Source of the DNA: an uncultured Bacteroidales bacterium
GTDB lineage: Bacteria; Bacteroidota; Bacteroidia; Bacteroidales; UBA932
Length of the DNA stretch: 10,490 nucleotides
Assembly: GCA_946415795.1 (NCBI GenBank)
Contig: CAMKTW010000034.1
Coordinates: forward strand, 1 to 10,490
Direction: 5' to 3'
Positions 1-5,868 of the stretch are shown piece by piece. The position numbers were made by a program, and so were the translations under genes. Numbering within the stretch: position 1 is the stretch's first letter; each line of letters starts with the position of its first letter. A model generated the notes under the pieces. It was given only the letters and a program-made list of their open reading frames with translations. It was not told the origin of the DNA and searched no databases.

Positions 1-793
1 GCTTTGTATCATTGAGCCCCGCAAATACTATATATTCAAAGGTCACCCTCCGCTGGCCGGTGAAATCATATTGCCGCACCAGTTTCAACACATCCTCAAG
101 AGGGTATCTGTTCTCCACCGGCATCAACTCCGTCCGCTCGTTATGAAATGGATTGTGGAGACTTACCGCAAGGTGGCAGGAAGTAGTATCCAGAAACTCC
201 TTGAGGGTAGCCAGATCACCTATGGTAGAGAGAGTTATCCGTTTAGGACTCCAGCCGAAGCCCCAGTCGGCGCATAATATCTCTATTGCACGGCGCACAT
301 TCTCCCAATTGTCCAGCGGCTCCCCCATCCCCATAAAGACGGCATTTGTGAGGAGCGGGGCCTCATCAACGTCCATAAACTGGGCGATTATCTCGCGGGT
401 TGTGAGATTGCCGTGAAACCCCTGGCGCCCGGTCATACAGAACTTGCACCCCATCTTGCACCCCGCCTGCGAAGAGACGCACAGCGTGGCGCGGTCGCGG
501 TCGGGAATCATCACCGTCTCTATAAACTGCCCGGACGCCACCGCCTCGAAGGCATATTTGCGAGTGCCGTCTTTGGATGTCATCACCTCGGCGGGGGTAA
601 TGCGCCCCACCTGATAATCTGCGGCGAGCCTCTCCCGGTTCTCCTTTGAGATATTTGTCATTTCGGCTATGGTATGCACCCGCTTGTGGTAGATCCAGTC
701 CGCTATCTGCCTGGCCACAAAGGGTCTCAGGCCGGCAGAGGCACACACCCCTCCCAGTTCTTCCAGCGTCATACCCAAAAGAAATTGCGCCAT
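1..793 (-). CDS. rlmN: Dual-specificity 23S rRNA/tRNA adenine C2-methyltransferase RlmN, partial (C-terminus outside window)
   Basis: Radical-SAM enzyme that methylates C2 of A2503 in 23S rRNA and of A37 in some tRNAs, supporting translational fidelity in the cytoplasm. Reading the minus strand from the ATG at 793-791 gives 264 codons without a stop, running off position 1. The [4Fe-4S] cluster motif CxxxCxxC is present as Cys112, Cys116 and Cys119 (segment GCKMGCKFCMTG). The SAM-binding GMGEP motif is at about 155-159, and the segments ITLSTIG, AVSLHNP and RVTFEYIVFAGLND are typical of the family. The usual protein is about 340-350 residues, so roughly the last 80, including the methyl-carrying C-terminal cysteine, lie outside. 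The start at 793 is preferred over the Met at 772 because the LLGMTLEEL segment matches the family's usual N-terminus. The gene is divergent from the LOG-family gene. The identification is secure and the exact start is likely. Confidence 0.96.
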   Translation of the reverse strand, partial: MAQFLLGMTLEELGGVCASAGLRPFVARQIADWIYHKRVHTIAEMTNISKENRERLAADYQVGRITPAEVMTSKDGTRKYAFEAVASGQFIETVMIPDRDRATLCVSSQAGCKMGCKFCMTGRQGFHGNLTTREIIAQFMDVDEAPLLTNAVFMGMGEPLDNWENVRRAIEILCADWGFGWSPKRITLSTIGDLATLKEFLDTTSCHLAVSLHNPFHNERTELMPVENRYPLEDVLKLVRQYDFTGQRRVTFEYIVFAGLNDTK

Positions 794-804
794 TTCTCTT
801 TTAT

Positions 805-839
805 TTTGGGCAAAAATACTAAGAAAATGATTAAGTTTG
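805..839 (+). promoter_or_regulatory. Putative promoter for the LOG/recA/umuDC operon
   Basis: TAAGTTTG at 832-839 matches the Bacteroidetes -7 consensus TAnnTTTG exactly. A TTTG at 805-808 could serve as the -33 element, with a slightly long spacer of 23 bases. The box ends five bases before the ATG at 845, so transcription would begin at or next to that codon, giving little or no leader. A weaker one-mismatch box, TATTTTGG, is at 802-809. This is inference from consensus only. Confidence 0.4.
811..818 (-). promoter_or_regulatory. Putative -7 promoter box for rlmN
   Basis: The minus-strand reading is TATTTTTG, an exact match to the Bacteroidetes -7 consensus TAnnTTTG, ending 17 bases before the rlmN ATG. 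No clear TTG appears at the expected -33 distance (about 19-23 bases further upstream), so support rests on the -7 box and its position alone. Confidence 0.4.
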
Positions 840-844
840 CACCT

Positions 845-1552
845 ATGACACACGAAGAAGAAATTATCCGCAGAAGTTTCCGCCGCAAATGGTGGAACGA
901 TGTCAAGACCAACAACAGCTGGTCTGTATTCAAAGTAATGTCGGAGTTCGTACAGAGTTACGAAAAGCTGATGGAGACGGGGCCGTGCGTGGCCATATTC
1001 GGCAGCGCGCGCACCGATCCGGAAGACAAATACTACAGGGCGGCGGTAGAGATTGCCGCCAAACTGAGCAAGCTGGGATTCGGCATAATCACCGGCGGCG
1101 GCCCGGGCATAATGGAGGCGGGCAACAAGGGAGCCAAAGAGGCCGGCGGGGCGTCGGTGGGCCTGAACATCAACCTCCCCTTCGAGCAGTCGGCAAACCC
1201 CTTCATCGATGCGGACAAGCTGCTTTCTTACGACTATTTCTTTGTCCGCAAGACCATCTTTATGAAATATGCCCAAGGCTACATCGCTATGCCGGGCGGT
1301 TTTGGCACGCTGGACGAACTCAGCGAGGCGCTGACCCTTATCCAGACCAACAAGCTGGTATCTTTCCCCGTAATCCTTTACGGCAAGGACTATTGGCAGG
1401 GGCTGCTGGACTGGTTCCACAACGTGCTGCTCCCCAACGGGATGATAAGCCCCGGCGATTTTGACATCTACAAGGTTGTGGACACTGTGGACGAGGCTGT
1501 GGCGATAATCGAGGACTTCTACAACAAATATGCACCCAAACCAAACTTCTAA
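845..1552 (+). CDS. LOG-family (TIGR00730) nucleoside-5'-monophosphate phosphoribohydrolase
   Basis: Rossmann-fold protein of the LOG ('lysine decarboxylase-like') family. Characterised members hydrolyse nucleoside or cytokinin-riboside 5'-monophosphates to free base and ribose 5-phosphate. With the start at 845 it has 235 residues. The two diagnostic motifs are seen: GGGPGIMEA at about 84-92 and PGGFGTLDE at about 150-158, the latter carrying the catalytic Glu and nucleotide-binding loop. The charged N-terminal helix (EEEIIRRSFRRKWW) is an extension before the fold. An in-frame ATG at 827 would add six residues (MIKFAP). I prefer 845 because a perfect -7 box lies between the two codons, so a transcript from it would lack the 827 start. 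Reading further upstream to 674 would overlap rlmN and is unlikely. It is the first gene of the plus-strand block, with recA 30 bases downstream. The family is secure; the physiological substrate cannot be told from sequence. Confidence 0.9.
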   Translation: MTHEEEIIRRSFRRKWWNDVKTNNSWSVFKVMSEFVQSYEKLMETGPCVAIFGSARTDPEDKYYRAAVEIAAKLSKLGFGIITGGGPGIMEAGNKGAKEAGGASVGLNINLPFEQSANPFIDADKLLSYDYFFVRKTIFMKYAQGYIAMPGGFGTLDELSEALTLIQTNKLVSFPVILYGKDYWQGLLDWFHNVLLPNGMISPGDFDIYKVVDTVDEAVAIIEDFYNKYAPKPNF

Positions 1553-1553
1553 T

Positions 1554-1565
1554 ATTAACATTAAC
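1554..1565 (+). repeat. Tandem hexamer upstream of recA
   Basis: Two adjacent copies of ATTAAC fill 1554-1565, in the 30-base gap between the LOG-gene stop and the recA ATG. The gap is AT-rich, unlike the surrounding coding sequence, and has no TAnnTTTG box. It might be a protein-binding site or simply a low-complexity leader. No function is established. Confidence 0.3.
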
Positions 1566-1582
1566 CTGAAACACAAACTATT

Positions 1583-2608
1583 ATGGCTAAAGAAGAGATG
1601 AATCAAGCCGTGTCAAACGAGGAGAAGCTGAAAGCGCTGAAGGCGACCATTTCGAAAATCGAGAAGGATTATGGCAAAGGCTCTATCATGACGTTGGGAG
1701 ACCAGCCGGATAGCGCTGTTTCTGTTATTCCGTCGGGTTCCATAGCCCTGGACCACGCACTGGGCATCGGAGGTTATCCCCGCGGCCGCGTGATAGAGAT
1801 CTACGGACCCGAATCGAGCGGCAAGACAACCCTTGCGATACACGCAATCGCACAGGCGCAGAAAGCGGGTGGCATCGCCGCTATAATCGATGCCGAGCAC
1901 GCATTTGACCGCAGCTACGCGAAGAATCTGGGGGTAAACGTTGACACCCTCCTGATTTCTCAGCCTGACAACGGCGAGCAGGCGCTCGAAATCGCAGACA
2001 ACCTGATCCGCAGCGGCGCGATTGACATTATCGTAATCGACTCCGTAGCGGCCCTCACCCCCAAGGCAGAGATAGAGGGGGAGATGGGAGACAACAAGGT
2101 CGGCCTGCAGGCAAGGCTTATGAGCCAGGCGCTGCGCAAGCTCACCGCAAATATCTCCAAGACCAACACCTGCTGCATCTTCATAAACCAGCTCCGCGAG
2201 AAGATCGGCATAATGTTCGGCAACCCTGAAACCACCACCGGTGGCAACGCCCTCAAATTCTATGCGTCGGTAAGGATCGACGTGCGCAAGGTCACCCAGC
2301 TCAAGGACGGTGACGCCGCCACCGGCAATCGCACCCGCGCCAAGGTCGTAAAGAACAAGATGGCGCCGCCCTTCCGCAAGGCAGAGTTCGACATCGTCTT
2401 TGGAGAAGGCATCTGCAAGGTCGGGGAGATTGTGGACCTGGCTGTTGAATATGACATCGTACACAAGAGCGGCTCCTGGTTCAGCTACGAAGAGAGCAAG
2501 ATTGGACAGGGACGCGACGCCGTGCTGCAGGTTCTGCGCGACAACCCCGAACTGTGCGACGAGATTGAGGCAAAGGTCCGCGAAGCGCTCGCTGCCGTAA
2601 AAGACTAG
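1583..2608 (+). CDS. recA: Recombinase RecA
   Basis: ATP-dependent DNA strand-exchange protein. Its filament on single-stranded DNA drives homologous recombination and acts as co-protease for LexA/UmuD-type self-cleavage. The product is 341 residues, a normal length. Walker A (GPESSGKT) is at 75-82, the catalytic Glu in DAEHAFD at about 105, Walker B (IIVIDSV) at about 149-155, and the DNA-binding loop region from NQLREKIG through ETTTGGNALKF at about 202-226. The C-terminus is short and moderately acidic. The ATG at 1583 gives the expected N-terminus before KLKALKATISKIEKDYGKG. No strong Shine-Dalgarno is visible, only an A-rich leader, as usual for Bacteroidetes. It sits between the LOG gene and trpS, with umuD and umuC following, so it probably shares a transcript with the Pol V genes. 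No defect was seen. Confidence 0.98.
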   Translation: MAKEEMNQAVSNEEKLKALKATISKIEKDYGKGSIMTLGDQPDSAVSVIPSGSIALDHALGIGGYPRGRVIEIYGPESSGKTTLAIHAIAQAQKAGGIAAIIDAEHAFDRSYAKNLGVNVDTLLISQPDNGEQALEIADNLIRSGAIDIIVIDSVAALTPKAEIEGEMGDNKVGLQARLMSQALRKLTANISKTNTCCIFINQLREKIGIMFGNPETTTGGNALKFYASVRIDVRKVTQLKDGDAATGNRTRAKVVKNKMAPPFRKAEFDIVFGEGICKVGEIVDLAVEYDIVHKSGSWFSYEESKIGQGRDAVLQVLRDNPELCDEIEAKVREALAAVKD

Positions 2609-2630
2609 AACTTTTTTCGAGAAACTGACA

Positions 2631-3619
2631 ATGGACATTGTACTTAGCGGAATTCGCTCCACCGGCCATCTGCACCTTGGCAACTACTACGGAGCGCTCA
2701 GGAACTTTGTAAAGATACAGGACACCCACAAGTGTTCTTCTTCATAGCGGACCTCCATTCGCTCACCACCCACCCCCACCCGGAAGACCTTCACGAAGGG
2801 GTCAGGACAATCCTGGCGGAATATCTCGCCGCCGGGCTCGACCCGGAAAAGTCGGCCATCTTCGTGCAGAGCGAGGTGCCCGAGGTGTGCGAGCTGTACG
2901 TGCTTTTGAATATGCTGGCATACAAAGGCGAGATGGAGCGCACCGCCAGCTTCAAGGACAAGGTGCGGCACAACCCCAACAACGTAAATATCGGCCTCCT
3001 CTCCTACCCGGTGCTTATGGCCTCTGACATCCTGATCCACAGGGCGAAATATGTCCCCGTGGGCAAGGACCAGGAGCAGCATCTGGAGATTGCCCGCCTG
3101 CTGGCGCGCCGTTTCAACAATATGTACGGCTGCGATGTGTTCCCGGAGCCCGAGGCGTTCAATTTTGGCAGCAACCTGGTAAAGGTTCCCGGCCTGGACG
3201 GCAACGGAAAGATGGGCAAGAGCGAGGGGAACGGCGTTTATCTTTGCGACGACGAAAAGACCATCACCAAGAAGGTGATGCGCGCCGTGACCGACAGCGG
3301 TCCCACCGAGCCTGACAGCCCCAAGCCGGAGGTGATAGAGAACCTGTTTACCCTGCTCAAACTTGTGAGCGAGCCCTCTGCCGTGCAATACTTTGAGGAT
3401 AAGTGGAACGACTGTTCCATACGCTATGGAGACCTCAAGAAGCAGCTGGCGGCCGACATCTGCAAGGTGACCCTGCCAATTCGCGACCGCATCGAGAGCA
3501 TCACCTCCGACGCAGCCTACCTGCGCAAGGTCACCGAGATGGGACGCGAGAAGGCCCGTGCATCTGCCCAGGCAACCCTTGCGCTGGCCAAAGAGGCCGT
3601 AGGCCTCAAGCGCTTCTGA
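2631..3619 (+). pseudogene. trpS: Tryptophanyl-tRNA synthetase TrpS, interrupted by a one-base frameshift
   Basis: Class I aminoacyl-tRNA synthetase that charges tRNA-Trp in the cytoplasm. The ATG at 2631 opens a frame reading MDIVLSGIRSTGHLHLGNYY, which contains the HIGH-type ATP-binding motif (HLGN, residues 15-18). That frame stops at TAG 2745-2747 after 38 codons. From about 2735 the +2 frame continues as FFFIADLHSLTTHP, through GKDQEQHLE (about 145-153 after correction) and KMGKS (about 194-198), to TGA 3617-3619. Adding one base at 2733-2735 (TGT to TGyT) restores a continuous 329-residue protein, the normal family length. The downstream part read alone from GTG 2732 lacks the HIGH motif and could not be an active synthetase. 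It lies 22 bases after recA and 6 before umuD. The rest of the gene shows no decay, so a sequence error or very recent mutation is likelier than an old pseudogene. Confidence 0.9.
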
Positions 3620-3625
3620 CGCCTT

Positions 3626-4009
3626 ATGGCTAAAGAGGCCGAGCTCGCACTGGTCCACGCAGGGTTTCCATCCCCCGCGGAGGATTTTATGGACGTAGCC
3701 CTTGACCTCAACAAAGAACTTGTCAGAAATCCCTCTTCAACCTTCTTTGCAAGGGTGAAGGGGGATTCTATGATAGATGACGGAGTGTGTGACGGCGATA
3801 TGCTCATAATTGACAAGGCCGCAGAGCCGGTGGACGGCTGCCTGGCTGTATGTTTCGTAGATGGGGAATTCACTCTCAAACGCTACCTCAACAAGGGAGA
3901 TTACGCCATCCTTATGCCCGCCAACAAAGCATACAAGCCCATCCGTGTCGATGCCGACAACCAGTTTGCAATCTGGGGCGTTGTAAAATATCTCGTCAAA
4001 AAAGTCTAG
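3626..4009 (+). CDS. umuD: UmuD-type S24 peptidase, Pol V accessory subunit
   Basis: LexA-like serine peptidase that cleaves its own N-terminal arm when bound to a RecA filament. The product UmuD' dimer joins UmuC to make the translesion polymerase Pol V. The product is 127 residues. A self-cleavage site of Ala-Gly type is at Ala12-Gly13 (HAGFPSP). The nucleophile Ser48 (GDSMIDDG) and general-base Lys85 (GEFTLKRY) are spaced 37 residues apart, as in Escherichia coli UmuD (Ser60/Lys97). The arm before the cleavage site is only 12 residues, against 24 in E. coli. It cannot be extended in frame, because the trpS stop codon TGA lies just upstream in the same frame. There is no DNA-binding domain, which excludes LexA. 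The trpS stop is 6 bases upstream and umuC starts 3 bases after its own stop, the classic umuDC arrangement. Confidence 0.95.
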   Translation: MAKEAELALVHAGFPSPAEDFMDVALDLNKELVRNPSSTFFARVKGDSMIDDGVCDGDMLIIDKAAEPVDGCLAVCFVDGEFTLKRYLNKGDYAILMPANKAYKPIRVDADNQFAIWGVVKYLVKKV

Positions 4010-4012
4010 ACT

Positions 4013-5278
4013 ATGCCCTTTATAGGCCTTTGTGACTGCAACAACTTTTTTGTCAGTTGCGAACGGGTGTTCCGTCCCGACCTGGAGAAAAGGCCGGTGA
4101 TGGTCCTTTCCAACAACGACGGCTGCATTGTGGCCCGCAGCAACGAGGTCAAGTCCCTGGGCATCAAGATGGGGACGCCTCTCTTTCAGGTCCGCGACCT
4201 GGTCCGCAGGCACAATATCTCCGTATTCTCTTCCAACTACCAGCTTTACGGCGATATGAGCCAGCGGGTGATGAATATCCTGCGTAAGGCTGTGCCGGGC
4301 ATCGAGGTGTACTCCATAGACGAAGCGTTCCTCAATCTTGACGAAATGCCGCTGGAGAGCCTGCAGCCGTTCGCCCGCAACCTCTCGGCCCGCATTCGCC
4401 GGGAAGTGGGGATACCGGTCAGTATCGGCATCTCACCCACAAAGACCCTGGCCAAGATTGCCAGCAAACTGTGCAAGCAGTATCCCGCCCTCAAGGGTGG
4501 CTGCCTGATGTACCGCACACAAGATGTAGAGAAGGTGCTGGGACGTTTTCCCGTGAGTGACGTGTGGGGCATCGGGCGGCGCAGCAACGCCAAGTTGCAG
4601 GCTATGGGGATCACTCACGCGCTGGGGCTTTACAATATGCCCCGGGAACAGGTCAACTATCTGTTCCATCTCCCCGGCCTGAGGACTTGGAAGGAGCTTC
4701 ACGGGGAGCCGTGCATAGGTTTTGAAGATGTGCAGAGCGACCGCCAGACGGTGTGCATCTCCCGCTCCTTTGCCAAGGAGATGACCACGCTGGAAGAGCT
4801 TGACGCCGCTATATCGACATTTACCAGCAAGGTGGCTGAAAAACTGCGGGCCCACGGACAGTGCGCCCAGCAGATGAGCGTGTTCATACTCACAAACAGA
4901 TTCCGGGAAGACGCACCGCAGAATTATCAGATAAAGACCACCCTGTTCGAAGTCGCCACCGACGATACCCTGGAGATGTCGGAGCGGGCAGCGCTCTCCC
5001 TGCGTCAGATATTCAGGAGCGGGTATGCCTACAAAAAGGCGGGGGTGATGGTCACCCGGCTGATGCCCAGGCGGGGGGTGCAGTCTTCTATGCTGGACAA
5101 CATAGACCGCACCCGCCGAGCCTCGCTTATGGAGGCCATCGACGCCATAAACAAAACCGAAGGGAACTACACTGTTCGCCTCGCTTCGCAAGGTGAGATG
5201 GACCAGTTCTCTGCACGCACGATGACCTCCCGCCGGTTCACAACCCGCTGGGATGAGATAATAGATGTAAAGGTATGA
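4013..5278 (+). CDS. umuC: UmuC, Y-family DNA polymerase V catalytic subunit
   Basis: Error-prone translesion DNA polymerase acting with UmuD' and RecA at lesions. The product is 421 residues, the usual length. Metal-binding acidic residues are Asp8 (LCDCNNFF) and Asp103/Glu104 (YSIDEAFL). The palm and fingers segment VLSNNDGCIVARSNEVKSLGIKMG and the helix-hairpin-helix region (VWGIGRR...LQAMGI) are present. The little-finger domain follows at about 240-350, then a DUF4113-type C-terminus ending RWDEIIDVKV. A candidate beta-clamp-binding pentapeptide QSSML is at 357-361, the same place as QLNLF in E. coli UmuC, though with weaker consensus. The position equivalent to the E. coli steric-gate Tyr11 is Phe13. 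umuD ends 3 bases upstream, and the last four bases overlap the next start codon (ATGA), so the genes are probably translationally coupled. Confidence 0.97.
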   Translation: MPFIGLCDCNNFFVSCERVFRPDLEKRPVMVLSNNDGCIVARSNEVKSLGIKMGTPLFQVRDLVRRHNISVFSSNYQLYGDMSQRVMNILRKAVPGIEVYSIDEAFLNLDEMPLESLQPFARNLSARIRREVGIPVSIGISPTKTLAKIASKLCKQYPALKGGCLMYRTQDVEKVLGRFPVSDVWGIGRRSNAKLQAMGITHALGLYNMPREQVNYLFHLPGLRTWKELHGEPCIGFEDVQSDRQTVCISRSFAKEMTTLEELDAAISTFTSKVAEKLRAHGQCAQQMSVFILTNRFREDAPQNYQIKTTLFEVATDDTLEMSERAALSLRQIFRSGYAYKKAGVMVTRLMPRRGVQSSMLDNIDRTRRASLMEAIDAINKTEGNYTVRLASQGEMDQFSARTMTSRRFTTRWDEIIDVKV

Positions 5279-5835
5279 GCGAGATTCCCGTAGTCGTCAC
5301 CCGGCGCAGGACCTCAAGGCTCTCCATCCGGGTCACCAAAGAGGGCGAGGTACGCGTTTCCGCCCCCTGGTACCTCCCCAAAAGGACAATAGAAGCATTT
5401 ATTGAGAGTCACCGGGATTGGATTGCCAGGGCAAAGGAGCGCGTATCCAAACGGCAGGCAGGGCGCAATGCGTTTTATGACCAACTGGATATCTCCACAC
5501 CCGCCCTGCGCAAAGCAGCTGTGGCAAGGCTCGATGAAATCGTCAAGCCATTGGTCTCAAAGTATTCCGCCCAGATGGGAGTCTCCCCAGCCGGCATCAG
5601 TTACCGTGCTTCCAGGACCCGCTGGGGCAGCTGCAACCCGCGCACAGGCGCCATCAGCCTAAGCCTCTATCTGCTGCTGCTCCCGGATTGGTGCATAGAA
5701 CACGTTGTGGTCCACGAACTTGCCCACCTTATCCAGGCAAATCACGGTCCCCGCTTCTACGACATTATGGACCGCTGCTTTCCCCGCTGGAAAGAGGCCC
5801 GCAGGCAGACCCTGCGGATAGTCAGGGGTGGTTGA
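5275..5835 (+). CDS. YgjP/DUF45-family zinc metallopeptidase-like protein
   Basis: Product of 186 residues of the YgjP-like (DUF45, M48-related) zincin family. Members carry an HExxH zinc site, and most have no defined substrate. HELAH is at 147-151 with Glu148 as the probable catalytic residue. The third ligand is likely His157 in NHGPRFY, the family's usual position. The upstream TRWGSC segment at about 115-120 is a family hallmark. The N-terminal 60 residues (RRTSRLSIRV, VRVSAPWYLP) form the expected small beta-rich domain. There is no signal peptide, so it is probably cytoplasmic. The start codon overlaps the umuC stop as ATGA, implying translational coupling to the polymerase gene. The family is distantly akin to SprT/Wss1-like (WLM) proteases, some of which act on DNA-protein crosslinks. 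A similar role here is a guess from context only. The family assignment is firm and the function is unknown. Confidence 0.9.
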   Translation: MSEIPVVVTRRRTSRLSIRVTKEGEVRVSAPWYLPKRTIEAFIESHRDWIARAKERVSKRQAGRNAFYDQLDISTPALRKAAVARLDEIVKPLVSKYSAQMGVSPAGISYRASRTRWGSCNPRTGAISLSLYLLLLPDWCIEHVVVHELAHLIQANHGPRFYDIMDRCFPRWKEARRQTLRIVRGG

Positions 5836-5862
5836 CCATATCCAAAAGAATAGTTAATTTTG
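5832..5862 (+). promoter_or_regulatory. Promoter of the envelope gene block
   Basis: A TTG at 5832-5834 (-33 element) and TAATTTTG at 5855-5862 (-7 element, exact TAnnTTTG) are separated by 20 bases, which fits the sigma-ABfr-type Bacteroidetes promoter. The -33 element overlaps the stop codon of the preceding metallopeptidase gene. The -7 box ends six bases before the ATG at 5869, so the transcript would start at or very near the initiation codon. Confidence 0.6.
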
Positions 5863-5868
5863 TGCGCT

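Noticed and set aside
674..844. N-terminal extension of the LOG-family protein to an ATG at 674
   Set aside because: The added 57 residues overlap rlmN coding sequence on the other strand and resemble no LOG-family N-terminus.
1613..2683. 356-codon open frame antisense to recA
   Set aside because: It lies opposite an unmistakable recA; the protein has no recognisable motif, and long antisense frames are expected in GC-rich, codon-biased genes.
2730..2747. Programmed -1 frameshifting in trpS
   Set aside because: There is no slippery heptamer, upstream Shine-Dalgarno-like stimulator or obvious downstream hairpin; kept only as a remote option.
2732..3619. A stand-alone trpS starting at GTG 2732
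   Set aside because: It would lack the HIGH motif and first 34 residues, which are present just upstream in another frame; a frameshift explains the data better.
2687..3658. 323-codon open frame antisense to trpS
   Set aside because: It mirrors the trpS coding frame and crosses into umuD; no start context or family motifs.
3626..4009. LexA repressor rather than UmuD
   Set aside because: There is no N-terminal helix-turn-helix domain, the protein has only 127 residues, and umuC follows directly.
4433..5191. 252-codon open frame antisense to umuC
   Set aside because: Shadow of the strongly conserved umuC frame, with a low-complexity His/Gly/Pro-rich composition.
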